Notes: a model not told the origin generated them from the letters alone. A DNA stretch of 64,000 nt from Halovenus salina (GCF_026410925.1 NZ_CP112972.1:1364001-1428000); one strand, 5' to 3'. Positions 9,101-17,312 are shown, counted from the first letter of the stretch. A program made the numbers and translations.

Positions 9101-9648
9101 AGATTGGGAGCGTCGAACAGGTCGAATCACTCGACAGGCGCATACAAGAAGCGCTCGGCCAGGCAACAACGGCAGTCGTCGACAGCCGAGTCACAGCTGC
9201 CGAGAAGGCCCTTGGCCAGACCGTCAGCGAACGCTGGCTGGGAAACACAGACGGGACAGTGGCACGAGCGGCACGTGTGCCTGCCGGACTGCCGCTGTTA
9301 CCGGTTCCCGGGCAGTGGGTCGCAACTGCAAACGCCTGGACTATCGAGGTTGCCGGCGAATACGCCCGGTTCGAGGTGTCGGCACGCCTCGGAACACCCA
9401 CGGACGGCTCGCTGACCTACGTCCGCGAGAACCGCACTGTCCGTCGCGAAATCGGTGGCCAACGGCGGCGTCTCGGCTCGGTCGAACCGATTGCGTTCGA
9501 CACTCAGACAGTCCTCGTGGTCGTCACGCCACCAGGCGTCGGCGTCGGTGACCGGAGCAGCGAGAATCCCGAGTGCTCGCCGACCTATCCCCACATCGGC
9601 GAGGTCGACCCGGACCAGACAACGACGTGTGCGGCGGGAAACGACTAG
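6148..9648 (+). CDS. Very large single-span extracytoplasmic protein (group member 3)
   Basis: The 1166-residue product has one hydrophobic helix near the N terminus (VPLAVLGVLVLLSAVMFVGQI, about residues 24-44) after a short, basic cytoplasmic tail; the rest is predicted outside the cell. It is rich in Ala, Glu and Thr, has long amphipathic helical stretches, and carries scattered cysteines (for example DVDC, TDCTVY, and a pair near the C terminus) that could form disulfides. No catalytic motif is visible. ATG 6148 is chosen because it overlaps the preceding stop by 8 bp and places the helix at the usual distance. It could be a tip adhesin or scaffold of the surface structure made by its neighbours; this is inference from context. 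Confidence 0.72.
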   Translation: MSEQQSPDERPIRRLVRSERARVPLAVLGVLVLLSAVMFVGQIGTTEEPQPNVDATLALDQTETNLQAVARDSIQRAAELATTEPVTAPANNRWGAVLGRSDGDFADDPFENYLRALIYLELREHLDHTSQTEGDIETAVRMPAVTTPAALADAIERVGLERDGTEVTVRVSNLSVTATRAGERVEHRETAVTVTTVTPVLEMHDRVTAYQHAVDEADVTEPGFKQRFNARTYAIGWARGWAQNYQAPVGEVLANRHIEPSANAALYRTQQDIFGAADPNLKNAVRLGWACMALKDGQAMFEEYTATDGERGNSSLSGMPDAAGRLCNSAHAFYDRVTQREPDLPEMVNVLDGQSPLQQTETVAVDELAALPLAELADGSSGDSFEQIVQRMFTIEGQTATETDVRGELQLDVDCRPGYSGSPISRDGSYTIREGNRTESDREEQYYRYTAEIGVRVSAERVCAKRDGNATVRRHDTDSYTLEVATTIGESEANPAATVDDVNPRVEISQAHKYTPGPESRREAAFNNYDGTSETVTEALLDGTDTESYRAWLEERMATASYERGPPRDSLFETTETVELDYQALLGDTTLFAELVADVEMLQEKAANVSVEVARRELVTGNPMGQLLDRIQTDFKATYIEKPSDTEYENVREKVIYEARYAYYQALLEQLNEVASAHETATGELDDRLTDIDGAFANTTRFLSQGLRESDATPDAFPTSKLTGDISYEISGSPTYLHSTQTVDTDQVPAVDQTFAPLRTRNVNAVDLPYETVVNEVIAAVLKALPGMGAEPDAKLSFRMAGDVLSAGELALEAHQHGQEAGRQHTYLDEPERFERDITEFAETLNGALDTFREQVAKRTVTALYPSPATDCTVYAPHQDGYPGPKECASAHGSDIEQTLATALSAAEDGVERALKPYNTAKTARLIGDGNATQYIVDNITNELAADDYRDIEQFEGRYEADQWDSLVAAAVKPAVMTASKTSVEIGSVEQVESLDRRIQEALGQATTAVVDSRVTAAEKALGQTVSERWLGNTDGTVARAARVPAGLPLLPVPGQWVATANAWTIEVAGEYARFEVSARLGTPTDGSLTYVRENRTVRREIGGQRRRLGSVEPIAFDTQTVLVVVTPPGVGVGDRSSENPECSPTYPHIGEVDPDQTTTCAAGND

Positions 9649-9696
9649 CTGTCGCCAGCTCACAGTTTATATGCGAAGACGAGGGAACCAGTGGCG

Positions 9697-10221
9697 ATGG
9701 ACTGGGAGACACCGGTCGACGCCTGGTACGTCTGGGTTGGCGTCACCATCGCAAGCCTCGCCATCGCGGGAGTAGTCCTCTCTCTACCCACACAGCCGCC
9801 GCCAGACGCGGCACGCGCGGCCAACACAGTCGACAGGGTCGCCGGGAGCACACAGGTCGCCGCGGCGACAGCCGACCATCGAGCCGAGGAAATCCGACTC
9901 GGTACCAGCCGGCTCTCGATGCGAAACAACGGTGGGACAGCCCACGCCACGATTGCTTTCGGTCCAGTGACGCCCGTTGTGGCCGTCGACGACGCGGTAG
10001 CTCGGGAGGCACTGCGCCTGCTGTTAGACGGAACCCCGCGGTCGGCGGTGCTCGACCGTGCGGCGTTTGAAACACTGACCGAGTCCGACCTCCGGAAGGC
10101 GGCCGACAGCGCCCGGGCGAGTCGGCGTGACGACAGTCCGGCCTGGCATCAGGCAGGCGACCGGCTCCGGGTCCGTAGCGTCTCGCTCGCAGGAGAGGTG
10201 GTCGTGCTGGTCGGGGCATGA
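9697..10221 (+). CDS. Single-span membrane-anchored protein (group member 4)
   Basis: The 174-residue product has one membrane helix (WYVWVGVTIASLAIAGVVLSLP, about residues 10-31) and a mostly polar remainder, matching the design of the preceding three genes. ATG 9697 is preferred to GTG 9691 because a TATA-like TTTATAT at 9666-9672 lies 27 bp upstream, indicating an internal leaderless promoter. The stop codon lies directly before the target duplication of MITE copy B, so the element inserted without breaking the gene. Family not recognised. Confidence 0.7.
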   Translation: MDWETPVDAWYVWVGVTIASLAIAGVVLSLPTQPPPDAARAANTVDRVAGSTQVAAATADHRAEEIRLGTSRLSMRNNGGTAHATIAFGPVTPVVAVDDAVAREALRLLLDGTPRSAVLDRAAFETLTESDLRKAADSARASRRDDSPAWHQAGDRLRVRSVSLAGEVVVLVGA

Positions 10222-10294
10222 GGGTGGTGTTCAGATAAGCACCAATCGACGAGCCGATTTCTGCCGGCTAATCACCCAAATCCTGGCGGACTGA

Positions 10295-10403
10295 TAATGA
10301 TTGTTGCGAGTCGTTACCGCCGTCGGGAAACGAGACGTGGGTCTCACGCCGTGAAACACTGATATTCGTGACGTGGTCACGAAAATAACCGCAACAATCA
10401 CTA
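10295..10403. mobile_element. 109-bp element nested inside MITE copy B
   Basis: Comparison with copy A shows that copy A reads straight through ggactga-aaggg, where copy B has 109 extra bases plus a 3-bp repeat. The insert has 14-bp inverted ends (TAATGATTGTTGCG and TAGTGATTGTTGCG, one mismatch) and a 3-bp duplication TGA at 10292-10294 and 10404-10406. It encodes nothing. The parent transposase family is unknown and does not appear in this window. Confidence 0.75.
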
Positions 10404-10447
10404 TGAAAGGGCGAGGCAATCTCGACGAACCCGGACGACGTAAGCCG

Positions 10448-10578
10448 CGAGGCGGCACTGCCGCCTCGGCCCATCCGAACGGCGCGTTGCGCCGTGAGGA
10501 GACACTGCAGGCCGGTTACGGCCGAAGTCGTTCGAAAATCAAAGATTTTCGTGATGACGAAAGAGCTCCGCTCTTTCG
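10448..10578 (-). repeat. Hairpin array inside MITE copy B
   Basis: It has the same series as at 4466-4596 in reverse order: stems 10448-10468, 10479-10495, 10510-10523, 10533-10551 and 10558-10578. Four stems are exactly conserved; the middle one has lost its loop-closing pair (5 bp instead of 6). Confidence 0.88.
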
Positions 10579-10716
10579 AACCACGCACAGCGAGTCCCTG
10601 GAGTCGAGAGTGCCGAGGGCTTTCTCCCTCTCAATCCTTACTGTGAATCCTTATCTGAACACTACCGGCATGAGGGCGTCTGGATTTAACTGCGAGCGGG
10701 CCGTGACTCGATTACG

Positions 10717-11760
10717 ATGTACGAGAGCCTCGCCGACCTAGACCTGCGTGTCGACTCCTGGGACCTCGAAACCCTGGAACGAGACACGTCGAGTGGCTTC
10801 ACCCGGACGACAACGGTAGTATCACTGCACGGCGACGGGTACACCGGACGCGGAGAGGATGTTACCTACGACAGCGACCCACACTACAGACTGGTCGAGC
10901 GCGCCGACGAACTGCCACTCGGAGGATCGTACACGTTCGACGCGTTCGCCGAGCACATCGGGACAACCGACCTCTTTCTCGGCGACGACCCCGAGAGCGC
11001 GATCTTCCGAAGCTACCGACACTGGGCAGTCGAGAGCGCGGCACTTGACCTCGCGCTCAAGCAGGCCGAGACCTCGCTCGGCGCGCGTCTCGGGCGAGAG
11101 TACGACCCTGTCAGATTCGTTGTGAGCACGCGCCTGGCCGACCCCCCGACAGGCGAGCGGGTCACCCGATGGCTCGACCGAGACCAGTCCCTGGAGTTCA
11201 AACTCGACCCGACCGACGACTGGAGTGCCGACGTAATCGAGCGCCTGGCAGCGACCGACGCGGTTCGAATTCTCGACCTCAAAGGCCAGTACGAAGGGAC
11301 GGATGTCGACCAGGCGGCCGACCCAGCGCTGTACGAGCTGATACTCGACGGATTTGCGGACGCCGTCATCGAGGACCCAGCCCTCACAGACGAGACGCGG
11401 CCGCTGTTCGCAGACGAGAGAGGGCGTGTCTCCTGGGACTACCCGATTCGGGGCGTCGAGACCGTGGAGAGTCTCCCCTGGGAGCCCGACTGGCTCAACA
11501 TCAAACCCTCGCGGTTTGGCTCAGTCGAGTCGCTGCTGGCGACAATCGAGTACTGCAACGAGCGTGACATCACGATGTACGGCGGCGGCCAGTTCGAACT
11601 CGGCGCTGGTCGCCAGCATCTCCACGCGCTGGCGTCGCTGTTTTATCCCGACAGCCCGAACGATGTCGCTCCTCGGGGGTACAACGTTCCAGAGCCAGGT
11701 CCCGAACTGTCCGGAAGCCCGCTCTCACCACCTGCCACGCCGCGTGGTCTGGAGTGGTGA
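10717..11760 (+). CDS. Enolase-superfamily (mandelate racemase/muconate cycloisomerase-like) protein
   Basis: The 347-residue product has the barrel signatures of the enolase superfamily: EFKLDPT on an early strand, ILDLKGQYEGT with an acidic ligand, VIEDPAL, and a late WLNIKPSRFGS strand carrying a Lys. Members abstract a proton next to a carboxylate with Mg2+ bound by acidic residues at strand ends; the substrate cannot be read from the sequence. The N-terminal domain (about 1-110) is divergent. A TATA-like GATTTAAC at 10683-10690 lies about 30 bp before the ATG, 8 bp from the right target duplication of MITE copy B, so the element sits at the upstream edge of this promoter. Confidence 0.72.
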   Translation: MYESLADLDLRVDSWDLETLERDTSSGFTRTTTVVSLHGDGYTGRGEDVTYDSDPHYRLVERADELPLGGSYTFDAFAEHIGTTDLFLGDDPESAIFRSYRHWAVESAALDLALKQAETSLGARLGREYDPVRFVVSTRLADPPTGERVTRWLDRDQSLEFKLDPTDDWSADVIERLAATDAVRILDLKGQYEGTDVDQAADPALYELILDGFADAVIEDPALTDETRPLFADERGRVSWDYPIRGVETVESLPWEPDWLNIKPSRFGSVESLLATIEYCNERDITMYGGGQFELGAGRQHLHALASLFYPDSPNDVAPRGYNVPEPGPELSGSPLSPPATPRGLEW

Positions 11761-11889
11761 CTTACCAGGAATATCGCGCCCTGACGGCGGCAACGGTCCA
11801 GGGACAGCGAGTACGGGATGCTGGCCGTCCTGTAGAAAGAGACGAACTGACAGGCCAGAGCTACCCCGTCCTGCTGAGGGACAATCGTA

Positions 11890-12780
11890 TTACAGGAGCC
11901 CCGTCTTCTGGAGTTTCATCAGGTCCTCGGTGTCCAGCGTCTCGCCTTCCTTGAACTTCTGGTAGATCTCTTCGGCCTCCTCGCGGGCGGCCTCTTCTTT
12001 CTCCTCGCGCTGTGCGCGCTCTTCTTCTTCTTCCTGCTTGTCGAGCTCGCGCAGGCGCTTCTGGACGCGGACGAAGTCCTCGTGGTGCTGGTCGGCGGCT
12101 TCCTGGACTTCGACGAACTCCTCGTGTTTCTCGTCTGCCTCGTCGCGGATGTCGTCGGCCTCGCGGTAGGCCTCGATCATCTGGTTGTGGTGTTCCTGGG
12201 CCTCGTCAGCCAGTTCAGTCACCTTCTGGTGGTGCTCGGAAGCCTCTGCGCGGACCTCTTCGGCTTCGTCTTCGAGCCCTTCGAGGTCGTCGCTCTGGTC
12301 GAGCTTCTCGCGTTTCTCCTGGAGTTCCTCGCGCTTTTGCTCGATCTTCTCGATGAGTTCGCGCTCGTCTTCGGCGTCGAGAACCTCCGTCTGCTGTTTG
12401 AACTCCAGATCCTCGATCTCCGATTCGAGCTCTTCGATCTCCTTGCCCTCGTCGATTTTGAGGTCGTCTTTCTGCTGTTCGACCTCCTCGAACAGCTCGT
12501 TTGCCTTGGCGTTGAGCTCGTTGCGTTGCTCTTTGTGCTCCTGGACTTGCTCGTTGAGCTCGTCGCGTTGCTCGCGGTGTTCCTGTGCCTCGTCGACTTT
12601 CTCACGCGTCTTCGCGTTGAGGTCGTCGCGGGCCGAAGCCTTCTCGGAGGCCAGCTGGTTCAGCTCGTTGCGTCGGTCTCGGAGCTTGCCTGCGAGCTTG
12701 ATAAGCTCGCCTTTGGAGTTGTTTTCGAGTTGCTCTTCTGTGATTTCGATGTTGTTTGAGTCGTCGAGTACCTTTGACAT
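11890..12780 (-). CDS. Cytoplasmic coiled-coil protein (COG1340 type)
   Basis: The 296-residue product is almost entirely charged heptads (Glu, Lys, Gln, Arg with Leu/Ile spacing) from about residue 20 to 270, with no membrane segment or enzyme motif. This is the archaeal COG1340 coiled-coil family, sometimes labelled phosphoserine phosphatase in databases without sequence support. It probably acts as a structural or scaffold protein. The C terminus (TEDLMKLQKTGLL) is short and conserved-looking. A long leader or an unidentified promoter lies in the 330 bp upstream. Confidence 0.75.
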   Translation of the reverse strand: MSKVLDDSNNIEITEEQLENNSKGELIKLAGKLRDRRNELNQLASEKASARDDLNAKTREKVDEAQEHREQRDELNEQVQEHKEQRNELNAKANELFEEVEQQKDDLKIDEGKEIEELESEIEDLEFKQQTEVLDAEDERELIEKIEQKREELQEKREKLDQSDDLEGLEDEAEEVRAEASEHHQKVTELADEAQEHHNQMIEAYREADDIRDEADEKHEEFVEVQEAADQHHEDFVRVQKRLRELDKQEEEEERAQREEKEEAAREEAEEIYQKFKEGETLDTEDLMKLQKTGLL

Positions 12781-13113
12781 GATTGTCCCTCTAAGTATAG
12801 GTCGATGCCATCTCCGTCCCCGCGGACGGCAATACAGCTACGGAGTAGCTGACGCCGATAACAAGTGTTGCCTGTCATGTCGGTCGTCGGGCTGTACTGC
12901 CGGAACGCTGGAACGTTCTGGTATCTATCTTTTCTGTGGGATAGCGTTTAAATATTCCGGTCGATACCATGTGTGACGACAGTTCTCATATACCGGACAA
13001 CCGCGCGCTCAGACCCTGTAAACTGTTCACAGGGCAGACAACACGTCGGTGTGACAGGACGCCACGTACTTAAACGCGAGACGGCTGCCGAGGTGTCCGT
13101 CGGCCGGCAGCGC
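12781..13113. other. Intergenic region with AT-rich promoter-like sequence
   Basis: No convincing gene is present. The stretch holds an AT-rich TTTAAATAT box (12947-12955) that could serve the coiled-coil gene on the minus strand with a long leader, and a small inverted repeat CCCTGT/ACAGGG (13014-13034) beyond the end of the GH2-like gene. A 34-codon open frame from 12969 is not supported. Confidence 0.4.
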
Positions 13114-14940
13114 TCACAGGTCGTACTCGTTCTCGATTCGGTGGTCGCCGACCTGCAAGACGAGAGTGACGGTGTTCCCCTCGGAAAGAGAAATTGGGCC
13201 ACCACGCCAGTGACCTCCGCCGTCGACGGTCCCCTCGAACTCGCCGCTCTCGTCGCCGGCCGTCCACGAGAGTGTGAGGTCAAACGACTTCGGTAGGTCG
13301 TTGACGACGACGACCTCGCTCTCGCCGGAGGCCGGGTCGGCGAGAAACGCCTGCATCGGGCGGAGCGCGTTCGTGACCACGTCGACCGCGGCCTTGGGTG
13401 TTCCATCAACCTCGTAGACACCCATCCCGGCCTGGTCTGTATCACGAAGCGAGAACGCGAGTGCGCCGACGCCCGCAACGCGGAGTCGCTCGATGACTGT
13501 TCGCAGCAACGACGCCTGGTACGCCTGTGAGTCCTCGACGCTCTCGGCGTGGCGATCGTGTTTCGTGACGTCGAATCCCGCTGCCTCCGCAACGTCGTCG
13601 GCCAGCGCGCCGGCCCCGAACTCGGCGACGACATCGACCGGATACCGCTTGAGCAGTGTCTCGATGTCGGCCGCTTGGCCGTGCTCCCATCCCGGGTAGT
13701 ACGACCCGGCGTCGGCACCGATACCCGGCGCGCCGACGACGGGGACCACTGGACTCCCGTCTGGCAGCGCCTCGGCGACCGTCTCGGCCGACGAGCGGTT
13801 GTAGCTACTCCGCCAGGCCCGCCATCGGAGCCGCAGCCTATCGAGTGTCCCCGTTCCGAGTCCGTCACCGAAGGGGTCGACGGGGTCGTCGTGGATGGTG
13901 TAGACGGCAACACTGGGGTTCTGGGCCCGACGGCGGGCGAGCGTGCGGGCGAGTGACTGAGCGCGGTCTGTGTCGAACGCCCCGGACCCAGTTAGCGGGA
14001 GGTCCTGCCAAACCAGCAGTCCCTCGCGATCACACCGCTCGTAACACGCCGGCGGCAGTACACTCGCGTGTGCTCTGAGGACGGTCGCGTTAAGCTCGCT
14101 GGCGCGGTCGATATCCTCCTCGGTCCCGCCAGTGAGGTTGACCCCGCGTATCGCGACCGGTTCGCCGTTGACTCGGAGTTCGCCGCCGTCGCGCGTGATT
14201 TCGCGGATGCCGGTGGTGACAGTGCGCTCGGAGTCGCCGAGCTTCGCCCGGAGCGTGTAGCGGTTCTGCTCGCCAAGTTCACGCGGCCACCACCGCGCCG
14301 GGTCGCGCACCTCGATTGTGTGATGGACGCGCTCGCGTCCCGGTCCGTCGGTTTCGACACTCGCCCGGTCCATCATTCCGGATTTCCGAGAGTCACCCTC
14401 GGGCCTGAGCGAGTAGGTGATTCGCTCGGAGAGAGCCTCGTCTCCGACGACGGTTGCAGTCACGTGGAGCTGTGCGCCGGCGTCGGTGAGCTCCGGCCGG
14501 ACGCTCAGGTCCTCGATGTAGGGGAGTGGACGGCCGTCCAGCGTCATCCCCCACCAGATACCGGGGACACGCTCGCCCTCGGGGACCTGGTCGGTGTCGT
14601 GGATGCCGCCAAACCGGTCCTGGGGTCGGCGGCAGGTCACGACGACCTCGTTGTCCTCGTACGGAACGAAGGCCACCCGGCAGGGGTCGAAGTACGCGTC
14701 ATGTCTGAGAGCGCCGGTGCCGCCGATGCGGTCGCCAGTCACGTCGATTTCGGCGTGGGCATAGAGTCCGCGTAGTTCGAGTAACGCAACGTCGTCACCG
14801 GGGTCACGGGGGTCGGGGAACCGTGTTCTGTATTTTACAGCGTCACTGCCGGCCAGCTGTGCCGGCTTTCCGGGGACCGTCACGGTGTGAGTTTCCGACT
14901 TCCCGCCGTCGAGCGCCGATGCCTGCCACTCCTCGGACAT
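13114..14940 (-). CDS. Glycoside hydrolase family 2-like protein with altered acid/base site
   Basis: The 608-residue product follows the GH2 plan: N-terminal sugar-binding jelly-roll (about 1-190), Ig-like domain (about 190-260) and a TIM barrel introduced by REITRDGGELRVNGEPVAIRG. The strand carrying the catalytic acid/base (family form ...GNEP) reads NPSVAVYTIHDDP near residue 350, so the Asn-Glu pair is Asp-Asp; the nucleophile strand reads VVAEFG near residue 440 and keeps its Glu. Such proteins hydrolyse beta-galactosides, beta-mannosides or glucuronides; substrate unknown, and activity is in doubt. ATG 14940 is preferred to ATG 14967 on domain spacing, but either is possible. A C-terminal beta domain follows the barrel. 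Confidence 0.68.
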   Translation of the reverse strand: MSEEWQASALDGGKSETHTVTVPGKPAQLAGSDAVKYRTRFPDPRDPGDDVALLELRGLYAHAEIDVTGDRIGGTGALRHDAYFDPCRVAFVPYEDNEVVVTCRRPQDRFGGIHDTDQVPEGERVPGIWWGMTLDGRPLPYIEDLSVRPELTDAGAQLHVTATVVGDEALSERITYSLRPEGDSRKSGMMDRASVETDGPGRERVHHTIEVRDPARWWPRELGEQNRYTLRAKLGDSERTVTTGIREITRDGGELRVNGEPVAIRGVNLTGGTEEDIDRASELNATVLRAHASVLPPACYERCDREGLLVWQDLPLTGSGAFDTDRAQSLARTLARRRAQNPSVAVYTIHDDPVDPFGDGLGTGTLDRLRLRWRAWRSSYNRSSAETVAEALPDGSPVVPVVGAPGIGADAGSYYPGWEHGQAADIETLLKRYPVDVVAEFGAGALADDVAEAAGFDVTKHDRHAESVEDSQAYQASLLRTVIERLRVAGVGALAFSLRDTDQAGMGVYEVDGTPKAAVDVVTNALRPMQAFLADPASGESEVVVVNDLPKSFDLTLSWTAGDESGEFEGTVDGGGHWRGGPISLSEGNTVTLVLQVGDHRIENEYDL

Positions 14941-15019
14941 ATTCCTGTGGGTGTTCGCCGTCGTCATATCAGTTACGGGAGCAGTATTCGTGCTGAACTA
15001 CATCCACTCCGAAGCTGTC

Positions 15020-15027
15020 GTTTATAT
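15020..15027 (+). promoter_or_regulatory. TATA box deciding the GTG start of the XPD-like helicase
   Basis: TTTATATC is centred 27 bp before the GTG at 15051, the standard haloarchaeal spacing for a leaderless transcript. No Shine-Dalgarno sequence precedes the GTG. Confidence 0.7.
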
Positions 15028-15050
15028 CCCAGAGCACCGTACGACCGCAC

Positions 15051-17267
15051 GTGTCACAGCCGTCGTACCTGCGGTATTTCCCGTACGAAGCCTCCTACGA
15101 CCACCAGCGCGACGCGATGGCCCGAATCTACGACGCGCTTGGAGAGGGGACCGACATCCTCTTCGAGGGCGCAACGGGGACGGGGAAGACGCTGGCCTCG
15201 CTGACGCCAGCACTGGAGTACGCCCGCGAGACGGAGAAGACGGTGGTCATCACCACCAACGTCCACCAGCAGATGCGACAGTTTCGCCGCGAGGCCAGTG
15301 CCATCGCCGCCACCGAGGACATTCGGGCAGTCGTCTTCCGGGGCAAGAACTCGATGTGTCACATCGATGTGGGCTACGAGGAGTGTCAGGCCCTCCGGGA
15401 CACGACCCGGGGCCTCGTCGAGGCCGAACAGGAGCTTGCAGAGCTCGAACGACAACAGCGCGACCTTCTCGACCGGAGCCAGGAAGGCGACAGCGAGGCA
15501 ACGGAGGCCCGGTCGGCGGTGATGGACGAACTCGACGCCGTCGAAGACGAGCTGTCGGAGTTCGAGGAGCAGGCGACCTGCGACCACTACTACCGGAATC
15601 TGACGGCCGATACAACGGAGTTTTTCGCGTGGTTGTACGACGACGTGCGCACGCCCGACGACATCTACGAGTACGCCCACGAGCGCGGGCTCTGTGGGTA
15701 CGAACTCCTGAAAGAGGGCGTCGATGGGGTCGATCTGGTCGTCTGTAACTACCACCACCTGCTCGACCCGATGATTCGCGAGCAGTTCTTCCGGTGGCTC
15801 GGTCGAGACCCAGAGGATGTGATCGCAGTCTTCGACGAGGCCCACAACGTCGAAGACGCCGCCCGCGACCACGCTCGCCAGACCCTCACGGAGACCACAA
15901 TCGAGAGCGCCCTGGACGAACTCGATGAGACGAACAACCGGCGTGCCGACGGTGCCTACAATCTCATCTCGACGTTCCTTCGGGCGCTGCGAGAGACCTA
16001 TCAAAAACAGCTCGACGAGGGAGCCTACGACCCCGACGTGCCCGGTCCAGAGCAGATAGACGAACACTGGACGGACCTCGCTATCGCCAACGAGGACCGC
16101 CGTGACGACCTGACACTTGCGTTCCTCCAGTCGTACTCAGGCCCCGGCTACGAGCAGGAGCTCGACAAGGCACTCGAACTCGGGCGCGAGCTCGACACCC
16201 AGTACGACCGGGCCTACAAGAACGGCGAGACGAGTGTCCGCAAGGAATGCCAGACGCTCCAGACCGCGAGATTTCTCGAATCGTGGCTCGGCGAGAACGA
16301 GACGGGGACCTACCCGGTCGTCAGTATCCGCCGCGAGCAACGCGGGGACGATATCGACGAGCAAATCAACGACACCAAAGGCAACATCTACGGGCGTGTC
16401 GAGCTGTACACCTGCATCCCCGAGCAGGTGACCCAGTCGCTGTTCGACGACCTCCACGCCGGCGTGTTGATGAGTGCGACCCTCCGTCCGTTCGACGTGA
16501 CTGAGGACGTACTCGGGCTCGACGACCCCGAGACGATGGCCTACGGCGCGCAGTTTCCCGAGTCCCGGCGACGGACCTACGCCGTCGACGGGCCGGCGAT
16601 GTTCGCAAGCAACCGCGACAACCGCGATGTCCAGGAGACGGTGACGAACGTCCTCGAAGACACCGCCCGGATGACACCAGGGAACACGCTCGCCTTCTTC
16701 CCGAGCTACGGCGAAGCCGCCCGGTATCACGACCGCGTGACCGTCGGCACGTCGTATCTCGACGAACCGGGGACCCCCGCCCAGGAACTCAGAGAGCGGT
16801 TCACCGAGGACGACGACGGTATCCTCTTTACCTCACTGTGGGGCACGCTTGGCGAGGGCGTGAGCTACGACGGCGACGACGCCCGGAGTGTCGTCGTCGT
16901 CGGCGTCCCATACCCGCATCTCGACGACCGGATGGACGCCGTCCAGCGCGCCTACGAGACCGAGTTCGGCGACACGACCGAGGAGGCCGGTTGGCGCTAC
17001 GCCGTCGAGATTCCGACGGTCCGCAAGACCAGACAGGCTCTCGGGCGAGTCGTCCGCTCACCCGAGGATTTCGGGGCGCGTGTCTTGGTCGATGCGCGCT
17101 ACACCGAACGTGCCGAAATCGAGATGCCCGAGTACGCCGTCCGTGGCACCTTTCCGCCCGAGGAGCGAAAGGAGATGATAGACGTCGACCCCGCGAAGCT
17201 CAAGTTCGGGCTGTTGAACTTCTACGGCGATATGGACGCTTATGAGGGCGAGCCGCCGAGGCCGTAA
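15051..17267 (+). CDS. XPD/Rad3-like DEAH helicase with Fe-S cysteines
   Basis: The 738-residue product is a superfamily 2 helicase of the XPD/DinG group. It has Walker A GATGTGKT (residues 40-47), DEAH box VFDEAHNVED (about 260-269) and a motif VI ALGRVVRSPEDFG near the C terminus. Four cysteines between motifs I and II (C103, C112, C177, C215; the last two in CDHYY and LCGYE contexts) match the position of the XPD 4Fe-4S cluster. These enzymes unwind DNA 5' to 3' in repair. The first two Cys are followed by a long charged insert (about 120-175). Transcription looks leaderless from the TATA box at 15020. Confidence 0.9.
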   Translation: MSQPSYLRYFPYEASYDHQRDAMARIYDALGEGTDILFEGATGTGKTLASLTPALEYARETEKTVVITTNVHQQMRQFRREASAIAATEDIRAVVFRGKNSMCHIDVGYEECQALRDTTRGLVEAEQELAELERQQRDLLDRSQEGDSEATEARSAVMDELDAVEDELSEFEEQATCDHYYRNLTADTTEFFAWLYDDVRTPDDIYEYAHERGLCGYELLKEGVDGVDLVVCNYHHLLDPMIREQFFRWLGRDPEDVIAVFDEAHNVEDAARDHARQTLTETTIESALDELDETNNRRADGAYNLISTFLRALRETYQKQLDEGAYDPDVPGPEQIDEHWTDLAIANEDRRDDLTLAFLQSYSGPGYEQELDKALELGRELDTQYDRAYKNGETSVRKECQTLQTARFLESWLGENETGTYPVVSIRREQRGDDIDEQINDTKGNIYGRVELYTCIPEQVTQSLFDDLHAGVLMSATLRPFDVTEDVLGLDDPETMAYGAQFPESRRRTYAVDGPAMFASNRDNRDVQETVTNVLEDTARMTPGNTLAFFPSYGEAARYHDRVTVGTSYLDEPGTPAQELRERFTEDDDGILFTSLWGTLGEGVSYDGDDARSVVVVGVPYPHLDDRMDAVQRAYETEFGDTTEEAGWRYAVEIPTVRKTRQALGRVVRSPEDFGARVLVDARYTERAEIEMPEYAVRGTFPPEERKEMIDVDPAKLKFGLLNFYGDMDAYEGEPPRP

Positions 17268-17312
17268 CCCGGCATCATAACGATTAATGAGCGAGGGGAA
17301 ATCCGAACGGGC

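Larger units (their letters stand above)
10223..10666 (-). mobile_element. 444-bp non-autonomous IS6-like element (MITE), copy B
   Basis: Ends are GGTGGTGTTCAGATAAG and, in reverse, GGTAGTGTTCAGATAAG; the flanking 8-bp direct repeat GGCATGAG occurs at 10215-10222 and 10667-10674. The interior is the reverse-orientation counterpart of copy A, with the same hairpin series, and it is 113 bp longer mainly because a second small element is inserted at 10295-10403. Confidence 0.88.

Noticed and set aside
12082-12759. Leu/Val-rich open frame opposite the coiled-coil gene
   Set aside because: Antisense of Glu/Lys-rich codons yields Leu/Phe/Val runs that imitate a membrane protein. The coiled-coil gene explains the region.
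12969-13073. 34-codon open frame with a nearby AT-rich box
   Set aside because: The box is only about 18 bp upstream, codon bias is poor, and no zinc-finger or membrane feature is present.
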